DNA from: Corylus avellana
Taxonomy: Eukaryota; Streptophyta; Magnoliopsida; Fagales; Betulaceae
Length of the DNA: 64,000 bases
Assembly (NCBI RefSeq): GCF_901000735.1
Contig: NC_081542.1
Coordinates: 13,761,229 to 13,825,228, forward strand
Direction of reading: 5' to 3'
The position numbers and the translations under genes are program-made. Below, piece after piece: positions 35,201 to 45,096 of the stretch. How positions within the stretch are numbered: position 1 is the stretch's first letter; every line of letters starts with the position of its first letter. The notes beneath the pieces were generated by a model, which saw nothing but the letters and a program-made list of their open reading frames with translations, made no database searches and was not told the DNA's origin.

Positions 35201-35723
35201 GTTGCTCTGTTTTGAGTTTTGTCCTGTCATGTTTTGCACCCTTAGATGTAAAGAATGGTCAGGATTTTGAAATTGGAGAAACTCATATTTCTCAAAATCG
35301 GAAGGGATCCGAATCCTTCTCATCCTTGGGAACTGTCGCCTACAGCCAACCGCTTGCCACACGTCATATGCAGCTACAATGCTAGTCCCTTTGCAGCTTA
35401 GTCCAGTCTCTTGCAATCACCCCTCCAAGCTTTTTCATAGAGTATACGAACGTCAGACGCTAGGTGCTGTTTGCTAAAGGCCTCAAATTTCAAATGGTGT
35501 CCTACTACTATAGGAGATGTGATTGTCCCCCATCAGACAGTTTGCTAGTTGTCAATATAGCGTGTGCTCCAATGCTTTTCTTTTGGGTTCGTTTGGCCTG
35601 GGGTGAAACAAGCTTGGTGAAACCGACCAAATCTCACATGGATGTCTTACGCGCTCTGCCAAAATTATAAAACGTAAAGGAGAACAAAACCAGAGAGAGA
35701 GAGAGAGACAGAGGCCAAAGCGA
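35201..35723. promoter_or_regulatory. Possible promoter region of the orphan exon
   Basis: Less AT-rich than its surroundings. An AATTATAAAACG stretch (about 35662-35673) resembles a TATA box. It is followed by an AGAGAGAGAGAGAGA leader-like microsatellite (35693-35709) just before the start codon at 35724. The assignment rests only on this arrangement. Confidence 0.3.
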
Positions 35724-35876
35724 ATGAATAAAGGGGCGGGAGTTCCAATAATCTCCGTGAACTGGTTCCGAATCTCCTCCACGGTAGAGCGATTGGCCAT
35801 GCTCCTTGGCCGCGGCAACTATTCTAACAACCCTGAGGTCTTCAGGCTCTTCTTGTCCCTCGCCAAGTATTTATGA
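35724..35876 (+). pseudogene. Orphan first exon of an unrecognised gene
   Basis: A short open frame starts with ATG after a GA-rich leader and reads like real protein, containing VNWFRISSTVERLAMLLGRG and NNPEVFRLFLSLAK. The composition is balanced and the codon use unlike the neighbouring repeats. A possible splice donor CCAA|GTATTT lies at 35865-35866; otherwise the frame ends at TGA 35876. Immediately downstream is an inverted LINE zinc-knuckle fragment, so any later exons are absent. I do not recognise the family. It is probably a truncated gene copy. Confidence 0.4.
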
Positions 35877-35938
35877 AAATGCAAACATTTTGCGGTGTGT
35901 GTATTTGAGGCATAATATTCTCTATTTGGAAACTCGTT

Positions 35939-36130
35939 TTAGCCTTTCACCGGTGGGTTTGGGCGAATTTGGTGTTGAGAATTGGATATCATGAAGGCTG
36001 GTTGCAGGCTGATCATATCCACATTTAGAATAGAGCTGAGCCCAAATCCTCCCTGCATAGCTACACTAAAACGGAGATGTTCGGCGCTTTCATCTTCAAG
36101 CGTGCACAGGCCACAAAGAGACACTGCCTA
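35939..36130 (-). mobile_element. LINE zf-RVT fragment
   Basis: On the minus strand the frame reads LCGLCTLEDESAEHLRFSV, matching the C..C...E...H...C pattern of the zf-RVT domain at the C-terminus of plant LINE ORF2 (final Cys lost), followed by a GFGL segment. It is a small fragment without neighbouring domains. Confidence 0.65.
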
Positions 36131-36204
36131 GACTCCTACACGAGGCAGCAATGGTGAAGGCAACCCCTCTCTTTCAAGAGGATTCGCCCCCTTTGTTTCG
36201 AATT

Positions 36205-36345
36205 CAGGTCCTTTGAACTAGAGAGGAGTCGGTTCCTTACATTTGAGGGTAAATTTGTCCAAAAAAAGTGAAATGGCAAATTTACCCTCTCAAATGTAAG
36301 GAATCGGCTCCTCTCCCGTTCAAATACTAGAGAGGATTCAGTTTC
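36205..36345. mobile_element. Small foldback MITE
   Basis: The left arm TTCCTTACATTTGAGGGTAAATTTG and the right arm CAAATTTACCCTCTCAAATGTAAGGAA are almost perfect complements around a 14-base A-rich loop. The stem extends outward through GAGAGGAGTCGG / CCGGCTCCTCTC-like sequence and TTGAACTAGAGAGGA. Total about 140 bp. Confidence 0.8.
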
Positions 36346-36351
36346 CTTTGT

Positions 36352-36420
36352 TCCTGAGTAGCTCAGTGGTAAAGCGGTTGACTGTTAATTGGCTGGTCAT
36401 AGGTTAAAAATGGCTGACAC
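36352..36420 (+). pseudogene. trnN: Organelle-like tRNA-Asn(GUU) remnant
   Basis: Matches the plastid (and plastid-derived mitochondrial) trnN-GUU over its first 50 or so bases: the acceptor start TCCTGAGTAGCTCAG, the D-arm GTGGTAAAGCGG and the anticodon CTGTTAA. Most differences are C-to-T or G-to-A changes, as expected for old nuclear copies of organelle DNA. After AGGTT the T-arm and acceptor end are lost, so it is not functional. Likely a nuclear insertion of organelle DNA. Confidence 0.6.
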
Positions 36421-37589
36421 ATTGACTGCCTTTGAAATATAAAATATAATCCAAGCAGTCTAACCCCGGGGCAAACCCCAACCGAAAGGTTTGATTTGAA
36501 AAAAGATCTTAAGAGTGTCTAGGATGTTCAGGTGCCCTTTGGTCTTCACGTGTCTACTGCTTAGTTAGCTATGTAGTTCTGTCTCGTTAGTTAGATCGAA
36601 ATGGACTGGATTCCTGACTCCTAGTACCAACCTCTTCCATTCTTCTTCTTTTGATGTACATGAGCTAAGAATCATGCTTTCATTAAATGATATACCCATA
36701 GAAAGCTCAACTGGAGGGCAAAGACTGCATTTACAAAAAAAAAAAAAAAAAAAAATGCATCCTTAGTTGGCTTTGGATTGGAGGCTAGATTCTGTCCACT
36801 AACTCTATTGGTTCGGCTGTTGGAATCTAGCCAATATCAACCCAATGGGTTGGTGCTAACCCCTGCTTGTGAGGAGAAGAGGAGCATAGAATAGAAGGAG
36901 GATCAATATTGCTTCAATGTGCAGTACAATGGTACAAGTCTGAGACTGTCGGGTACAAGTGTTTAAGTTTGATTCTTAAGGGTCACCACTTCATAAAATA
37001 AATATGAAGGGTGGGACCACATTTAACTCTTCCCTGGAGAACCCCACTTGAGTAGGACCAACACTAGTTTATGACCTTTAGTTAGTTCCAAATGAAAATT
37101 TGTTGGGGAATCACACTGCAATTTTCTTCTGGTGCTTTAGAATTTTGATATTATCAATGAATATAATCTAGTTCAAAATGGTCCTTTGTTTTTCGTTTTG
37201 ATGGGTTGTACAATTTTTTTTTTTTTTTTTCAATACTAGGACACCTTACATTGGCAACAGATTTATTAAAATGATGTTGAATTGATTATTTATTGATTTT
37301 TTTTTTCTTTTTCCACCAAAGAGTCATTAGGCTTGATTTTGGAAGAACATGATTTTGCATGAGTCTTTGAAATGTTGAAGTGATCACCATACCATGACTT
37401 TGAAATCAAGTAAGAATCTTAGACTACATATTTTGATCAATGAATGAAAATTTAATCAAAGCGATAAGCTTTGACAACTACATTACTAATAGTACTTGCA
37501 TTGTCTTCATTTTCCTTTTATATCATTTTATTTGTGTCATACTCTATTATGATGGTCTCCTTGTGAACTTGCTTTCTTTTTCCTATACA
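36421..37589. other. Intergenic DNA
   Basis: No gene is supported. It contains an A-run at 36737-36757, moderate AT-rich sequence and a T-rich stretch at 37209-37230. Confidence 0.4.
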
Positions 37590-38479
37590 AAATAAATGGA
37601 AAAATATCGTCCTCTGCTAGGGTTTCTCTCTAAGCTTTCTTCAGAGAGGACATAGTGGTGAGGAAAAGTCTCTTCCTTGGCAAGGGGATAATTGTGGTAG
37701 TACCTGTGGAAAGAGATGCACCCGACAGAAAACATGATGGGTAGGGCAGACAAGAGATCCTTGACTGAGGGAGAAAGGTGAGGGATTACGATCTTTGATG
37801 AAGAAGTGGAGGAGATCTGTCTGAAAAGTGCAAACTGCCTGGTGGGCAAATATTGGACGGAACGAAAATATAACAAAGAAGCCTTTAAGTCTGTCCTCTC
37901 GAAGCTATGGCGATTGGTAGGTAGAGTAAGTTTCAAGGAGTTATAAGACAATTTATGGCTTTTTGAATTTGCAAAGTATGATAAGCGCAAAGTGTTGGAT
38001 GGGCGGCCATGGTCATTTGACCTGCAGATCTTAGTGATACAAGACTTTGATGGTCTAATCCCACCTTCCCAAATGCAGCTCAACCACTCTTCATTTTGGA
38101 TCCAAAATCACGATATGCCGCTCTTGTGCATGACAAAGAGTGTGGGTACCAAACTTGGGGGCTCCTTGGGCTTACTAAAATATTTACATAAACGGGTGAG
38201 TATAGATGTGACCAAACCCCCGGAGCAAGGTAGAGCACTACATGTGGGAGGAAAATCCTTATGAGTGCATTTCAAAAACAAAAATCTCCCATTTTTTTGA
38301 TTCCACTGTGGATGCATTGTTCATGGTCCCAAAGGTTGTAGTGGAAAGTAGAGGATACGTTTCGCTTCAGAGGAAGGGGAGAAACAGTGGGGGGTATGGC
38401 TAAGAGCATATGACGGTAGGAGGAAGACAGGGTTAAGGACTAACCAGCCAAACCGAGATGGCTGGTCCCCGTCTCCGGC

Positions 38480-40317
38480 TGATAAGTGCCAAAATATTCA
38501 AATTTTACCCCTTAACTTATATTTGTTAGGAAAAAATCCACTTTGCTCCCTTGAAGTTTTAGGGGTTTTTCGACTTGAACCCCAAAATTTAAAAATTAGC
38601 AATATACTCCCTTAATGTTTCAAAAAATTTCAATTTAAACGTTCCGTTACTAATTTTCATCAAATTGGATGAAAATCTATGAAATTACATAATTACCCTT
38701 AGGCTTTTTTTTTAAAAAAAAAAAAAAAAAAAAAAATCCGTCCAATTTAACAAAAATTAGTAACGGAATGTTTAAATTGAAAATTTTAGAAACATTAGAG
38801 GAGTACATTACTAATTTTTAAACTTTGGGGTTCAAGTTGAAAACCCCTGAAACTTTAGGGGGTAAAATGGATTTTTCCCTATTTTTAATTCCTTAGTTTT
38901 GTTAGTTTATGCTATTTTATTTCCTTTTTGTATTTTCTTTGTTTTATAGGTTTTTGGAAGAAAAGAAAGCGTTTCCGGAAAAGTTCCAAGCTTAAAGGGA
39001 AAATTGGGAAGACCTAGAAGATATGATTAAGCTTAACCAATCATAATATGATGTGGTTAAGTTTAATCAAATAAAGGAAAGGATTAAATCGAAATTTCTC
39101 AAATTGGAGTCAAAATCGGATTTGATTCAAATTTGGATTCTGCATATGTTCCGGTATTTTGACCGTAACTTTCAGCTCAAATATCTGATTGAGGTGATTA
39201 AAGAGGCATTGGAAAGCTAACTTAAAATGATACAAATAATTGTGAAATAGTGTTTTCCTAATTCGGACTTCCACTATGCCAAAATCACCCCGCAAGATAG
39301 GAAAGCAATTTTGGACGAATCCTATTCCAATTTGGACTTAGTTTTTCTTTATCCTAATTGGACTAAGACTTAAATCTCCGAATTTCCTAGGATTACTAGG
39401 GCTTCTAGGACTCTCCTAATCCCTATAAATATACCTCTAAGCCTCACAATTCAATACACAATTTCAAGGAAACAACTTTGGGGAGAAGAATTGGAGGCTA
39501 CTTCAAGGAGTCGTTTTTGGTTCTTTCTTTCCCTTTTCTTTTTAGTTTTATTTTAATTATGTGTAACTAACTCTTAAGGAGTGCTAGATTGAAGCCCTAA
39601 TTATGTTCATTTAATATTTCAATATTGGCGCCTTTGTGATAGTCATATTGTGTTGCTTAACTTGATTAATTCCTGTTTTATTGAATTTCTCATATGTGTT
39701 TGTCTGATCAACATATGCATATGGTATAGACTAGTTAATTAAATCAATTTGGATGACCGAGTCTTGAGTTTAATAAGAGTAACAAAAGAAATCCACACTG
39801 GGTTCTTGGGTTAATCAACATAGGAAATCGAGAGTAGACATCCATTCCCTAGGCCTCAAGTGTTTGTCAATTTCTGCAGATTTATGCTTTCTTAAAGAAC
39901 AACTTAGTAGACATCCATGCTAAATCCTTTAAGAAAGAAAAGAATTAGAGCAGACATGCATGCATAATTCGTTGCTTAGGGAAATCAATAGCTTAAGGAG
40001 TAGACACCCATACTCTTAGGTTGGCAAACATTAAGTATTTATAATATGATTGGATCATTGGCATATTGTTATATTATCTAAGTATGATTAGTGGTCGATA
40101 TCAAAGCCCTACCTTTACCTTATCTTTATTTTTATTTCTTTTTCATAATATCAATATTGTGACAATTTTGAGATTTTAATTAATTCTAAAATAGAATCAA
40201 CAATTCTAGTGGGATCGATCTTGTACTTGCTGCATTATACTATCATTTAATCTTATGCACTTGTGAGTAAAACGTACTAAATATTATCTATTAATTTAGG
40301 TAGTATTTGGCACAACA
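38480..40317 (+). mobile_element. LTR copy A (5' of the NAC gene)
   Basis: Starts TGATAAGTGCC and ends GTATTTGGCACAACA, a TG...CA boundary. It is a direct repeat of 42608-44101, with roughly one difference per ten bases in the stretches compared by eye. A promoter-like CCCTATAAATA at about 39422 implies plus-strand transcription. It is longer than copy B because of a 351-bp MITE (38529-38879). The left flank CCGGC (38475-38479) resembles TCGGT after copy B. The right flank ACGCT (40318-40322) resembles ATGCT before copy B. Confidence 0.85.
38529..38879. mobile_element. Palindromic MITE inside LTR A, TA target duplication
   Basis: Termini are GGAAAAAATCC and GGATTTTTCCC, flanked by TA on each side (38527-38528 and 38880-38881). 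The two halves are long inverted copies: TTTTAGGGGTTTTTCGACTT with its complement, and TAACGGAA with its complement. LTR copy B lacks it, which independently defines it as an insertion. A TA duplication fits a Tc1/mariner-like origin. Confidence 0.8.
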
Positions 40318-40397
40318 ACGCTGATGTGGTGCGGGCTGATTGGGCAAGAAGCTTAAATTAAGTCCAAGTAAAGAAAGGAGTAGAACCACCGGCTTAC

Positions 40398-40413
40398 ATT
40401 TTATATATATATA
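40398..40413 (+). promoter_or_regulatory. TATA box of the NAC gene
   Basis: TTTTATATATATATAG lies about 50-60 bases before the NAC start codon and only about 80 bases after the end of LTR A. The distal promoter of the gene is therefore LTR sequence. Confidence 0.5.
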
Positions 40414-40460
40414 GTTGACGACCAAGGCCTCAATTAATCTTCTGAATCTAAATTTTGAGG

Positions 40461-41820
40461 ATGGGGATAAAGCTGAAACCCAAAGAAATACAACTTCTCC
40501 TCGAAAAGCTTTACAAGAAAGCAAATGGAGAATCAGAAAGCGATATCCCTGAATTCAACTTATACGGCGAGAAAGAGCCGTGGCAAATATGGGAGGAGGC
40601 AATATTAGCATCGGCATGCATGCAAGGTGGTGGTGCGGCTGCCGCCGCCACGTTAATGAACCAAAAAGAAGTTTGCATCTTCACAAAGGTGAAAAAGAAG
40701 ACCCTCAATAGCTCACGTATTGACCGGACAGTGGGAACCGGCGCGTGGAAAGGGGAGGACGCTGGCGTCACGATTTATGGTAACACGACTACTAATGAAG
40801 GAACTACTACGGAGCTTGTCGGAATCAGAAAAAGGTTTCCGTATGAGAGTAAGACGATCCATCACGGCCGTTGGATCATGTACGAGTATGCCCTTCAACC
40901 CTCCACGCTCACCCATGCAAAAGTAAATATTCATTAACCAATTTTACTTCTTTTTTCTTTTGTTATCTAGTAAATTTTTGTTTCAAAAGTTGGTTTCTAT
41001 TGGACAGAGTTTTCTTTCAAATTGGGTTCGAGGAACTTCCTTTAACCCAGTCTATAAAAATGACATGTGTCCTATTTTAATAACATATGACATACACATG
41101 AGTTTTTAATATTATTTATTCCAATTTTGTCCCTACTATTAAAAAACATGGGCATTTCACATGTTCAAATGACAACTCTGACCGTTTCTAAATTATGTCT
41201 TATCAGTTTATGACATATTTCTTAAAATAATAAATGACGCATCATTTAGAAACCAATTTTTGAAAATAAAATTTGAAATATGTAGCAATTCTCTATTGCT
41301 TTTGGAACACTCATGAACAAAGTATAATTTCAGTTAATTTCAATGTTCTTATTTATGGTCTGTGACTTGCATGCAGTTTCAAAATTATGTGCTTTGTTGG
41401 ATGAAGAAGATGGAGGGATCAGAAAAGAAGAGGAAACCAGAAGAAGAAGAAGAAGAAGAAGAAAGGCTAGATCAGATCCTAACACTGAACCATATTGGAC
41501 ATGATGATGATGAGAAGGAGGAGAATACGAGGTTGACCAATATTGGACATGATGATGGTGGTCATATATTTATTGACTTGTCTGACTCTGATGAACAAAC
41601 TGTCAACAATATTATTGAAACTAGTACATCGGTGTCGGTGGATGAGAAACAATCCAACGATTCACCGGAATCAAACTTTGACGACCATACAGACTGGGCA
41701 AAAGCATTCGCTGCAGAGTTAACTGAAGGCCAATCACACCTTCTGCAGGAGCCAGAGATTGAGATGTTGCCCAATACTGCATATTTTCTTGATAATTCTA
41801 TTAATTTCCAATTTTTATAA
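40461..41820 (+). CDS. Divergent NAC-domain transcription factor
   Basis: Plant NAC proteins are DNA-binding transcription regulators. Two exons, 40461-40922 and 41377-41820, are joined by a GT-AG intron in phase 0 and give 301 residues without a break. The N-terminal NAC domain (about 1-165) is diverged but recognisable: GIKLKPKE...L in place of the usual PPGFRFHPTDEEL, FNLYGEKEPWQIWEE (subdomain B), RIDRTVGTGAWKGEDAG (C), VGIRKRFPYE and GRWIMYEYAL (D), and FQNYVLCWMKK (E). The C-terminal part is acidic, with a Glu run from a GAA repeat and FIDLSDSDEQ, consistent with an activation region. The gene lies between two direct LTRs inside a LINE, which is unusual. The intact frame suggests recent arrival or selection; function is unproven. 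Confidence 0.8.
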
Positions 41821-42205
41821 AAATGATAGGTTTTCTTTTTTTTTCTTCTTTTGGTCTGTAAATCAATGAAAGACAGTATCTTTTTTTATTAATTTTCTTT
41901 ATTTATTTATTTATTTTTTTAGGACAGTGGAATGTTTTTATCAGGACACTTGTCAGTCGGACAAAATTGTCATGGAGGTACTAAATTGGTTTTATTGATA
42001 ACATAAATATCATCATGTAATACGGATTGAATAATCGAACAATATACAGTGGGTTGTATGCATTATTTTATGGTTTAGTTTAGTTTGTTGTCGCCTTGGT
42101 ACCAAGGGTTTATAGTGTGAAATACACAATAATGCTGCCTATTTTCTTGATAATTCTATAAATTCCCAATTATTATATAAATGATAGGCTTTTTTTTTTT
42201 TTCTT
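41770..42205 (+). repeat. Duplicated 3' end of the NAC gene
   Basis: The last 16 codons plus the start of the 3' flank (41770-41845: TATTTTCTTGATAATTCTAT, then AAATGATAGG and a T-run) recur at 42127-42205 with a few differences. A direct duplication of roughly 75 bases lies about 355 bases downstream, both copies running into pyrimidine-rich tracts. Confidence 0.8.
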
Positions 42206-42234
42206 TCTTTCTTTCTTTCTTTCTTTCTTTTTGG
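42188..42234. repeat. T-run and (TTTC)n microsatellite
   Basis: A T homopolymer merges into at least six TTTC units. Confidence 0.85.
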
Positions 42235-42607
42235 TATGTAAATTAATGAGAGACCCTAAACCCTAGTATCAAAGTCCAAGGCAATAATATATATCTCCTT
42301 TTTTTTTTTTAATTACAAGATGATGATTTAATGACATGCACTTCCACAACACATGACTGTTGAAGTGAGGGTAAAAGTGGAAGAAAAAAATTTAAAATGG
42401 CATATGACTTGCACATAACCATTGACCATCAATTTTAACCCATTTGACTGATGAAAATAGGTTTTTTGTCATAAGATGGTAGATTGATGGGGTCAGGTAT
42501 TATAGTTGGTAGTTCATAGGAGGAAAGTATCAAGTTGTTGTAGTTCATGGGAGCAAAAGGTAATCACTCCTATTTTTAATTTGTTTTTATTAATTACTTG
42601 GTATGCT

Positions 42608-44101
42608 TGATAAGTGCCAAAATATTTGTATTTTAACACTTAACTTATATTTTTGAATTCTTTAGTTTTGTTAGTTTGTGCTATTTTATTTTCTTTTTGT
42701 GTTTTTTTTGTGTTTTTGTAGGTAATGGAAGAAAAGAAAGCGCTTCCTGAAAAGTTTCAAGCTTAAAGGGCAAATTGGGAAGACCGAAAAGATATGGTTA
42801 AGCTTAACCCATCATAATAGAGGATCTATATAATGTGGTTAAGTTTAATCAAATAAATGAAATGATTAAATCGAAATTTCTCAAATTTGAGTCAAAATCG
42901 GATTAGATTCAAATTTGGATTCTGCATACATCTCGATATTTTGACCATAACTTTCAGCTCAAATATCCGATTAAGGTGATTCAAGTGGCATTGGAAAGTT
43001 AACTTCAAATGCTACAAATCATTTTGGATAGCATTTTCCTAATTCGGAATGACACTATGCCAAAACCACCCCGCAAGATAGGAACGCAATTTTGGACGAA
43101 TCCTATTCCGATTTGGACTTAGGTTTCTTTATCCTAATTGGACTAGGACTTAAATCTCCAAATTTCCTAGAATTACTAGGGCTTCTAGGACTCTTCTAAG
43201 CCCTATAAATAGACCTCTAAGCCTCACAATTCAATACACAATTTCAAGGAGACAACTTTGGGGAGAGGAATTGGAGGCTACTTCAAGGAGTCGTTTTTTT
43301 TTTTTTTTTTCCTTTTCTTTAGTTTTATTTTAATTATGTATTACTAACTCTTTAGGAGGACTAGATTGAAACCCTAATTATGTTTATTTAATATTTCAAT
43401 ATTGGCGCCTTTGTGATAATCATATTGTGTTGCTTAACTTGATTAATTCATGTTTTTTTGAATTTCTCATATGTGTTTGTCTGATCAACATATGCATGTG
43501 GTATGGACTAGTTAATTAAATCAATTTGGATGACTGAGCCCTGGGTTTAATAAGAGTAACAAAATAAATCTACACTGGGTTCTTGGGTTAATCAACATGT
43601 GGAACCGGGAGTAGACACCCATGCCCTAGGCCTCATGTGTTTGTCGATTTCCACAGTTTTATATTTTCTTAAAGAACAACTTAGTAGACACCCATGCTAA
43701 ATCCTTTAAGAAAGAAAAGAATTAGAGTAGACACTCATACCTAATTCATTGCTTAGGGAGATCAATAGCTTAAGGAGTAGACACACATACCCTTAGGTTG
43801 GCAAACATTAGGTATTCATAATATGATTAGATCATTGACATATTATTATATTCTTTGAGCATGATTGGTAGTAGATATCAAAGCCCTACATTTACCTTTA
43901 TCTTTATCTTTATTTATTTTTCATATGTCAATATCAATTTCGTGACAACTTTGATATTTTAATCAATTCTAAATAAAATCAACAATCTCTGTGGAATCGA
44001 TCTCGTACTTGCTGCACTACACTATTGTTTTGATCTTGTGCACTTGCGAGTTAAAGTATACTAAATATTATCTATTAATTTAGGTAGTATTTGGCACAAT
44101 A
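42608..44101 (+). mobile_element. LTR copy B (3' of the NAC gene)
   Basis: 1494 bp, starting TGATAAGTGCC and ending GTATTTGGCACAATA; the final CA has become TA. It is collinear with copy A along its whole length, including the CCCTATAAATA promoter-like motif at 43202, and lacks the MITE present in A. No polypurine tract precedes it; the preceding 40 bases are T-rich. It is followed by TCGGT (44102-44106) and then by LINE sequence in frame with the LINE sequence left of copy A. Confidence 0.85.
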
Positions 44102-45096
44102 TCGGTAGGCGGATGGAATTCTAGCAGTGGAGCACAGCCAACTTCCTCCCCAAGCATGGGAAGTTGCGGCAATCACGGAAACCCTAATGAAAGTATTCCC
44201 AGGAAGGAAGCAAGCAATACGGAATCCAGCTCTTTCCATAACGGTCATGGGACAGCATTTGTTGCCAGCTTTTCAAATGAGTCAACTGAGGGGGAAAGTG
44301 GAAAACAAACAACTGGAAGGGAGATGAGGAGCAGAAACATGTGAACCCTATTGGGGCAAAGAGGGGAATTTGTATTGGGACAGGCCAAATCAAGCCCAAG
44401 AATTATTCTGGAAGGGGAAGTCCAAAGCATAGGAAACTACAGCCCAAGTTAGGGCGAACTTGCTTAAACCATACTGGAGCTGGACCTGTGACCAAGTCGA
44501 AGCTGAAGCAGGGAGACAAAAACCACGAGAAGAATCTTACTATGATGACTCAAACACACGAAGGAAGTAGTTTGAGGACTTGGAAATGGAAGGGTCGTGA
44601 AATTAATGGTCAAGGCTTGGGACTTGAGATGGGAGGTGAGGAGTAGAACAAAGGAAGATTGAACACCTAGGGACAAAAGCGACATTGGAGGCTTCGATGA
44701 AGAAAGGACGACATGTAGATGTCTAGTGTCATGGCAGAGGCAGTGGAGCAGCCCCACCGCAAACAATGATTCTCCTTAGTTGGAATTGCCGGGGGCTTGA
44801 AAACTCCACGGCAATCCAAGACCTTTGCCAATGGGTAAGGAATAAGAAGCCCAACTTTTTGTTTCTTATGAAAACAAAAAGCTTTCAGAATAAGATGGAG
44901 AGAATTCGTGTACGTTTAGGATTTTTAGGGTTGTTTGTCGTCGACCTGGTGGGATGAAGTGGTGGGATAGCATTATTATAGCATGAGGAATGTGGAGCTA
45001 CCATCCCGAACTTCTCTAGAAGGCATATCAATGCTATTGTCTACCCTCCAAATGAGAGGAATTGGAAGCTCATGGGCTTTAATGGGCACCCAGAAG

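Noticed and set aside
37583..38083. 166-codon minus-strand open frame
   Set aside because: It is the antisense of the LINE ORF1 region. The plus strand carries the recognisable DUF4283 and CCHC motifs.
38480..44101. Ordinary LTR retrotransposon with host-gene transduction
   Set aside because: No gag or pol remnant, no primer-binding site after LTR A, no polypurine tract before LTR B, and an intron is retained in the same orientation as the LTR promoter. Kept only as a fallback explanation.
38480..44101. Two unrelated solo LTRs that landed either side of a resident NAC gene
   Set aside because: Neither LTR has matching pentamers on its own two sides, and the LINE reading frame is continuous across the whole block, so the NAC gene is not resident sequence.
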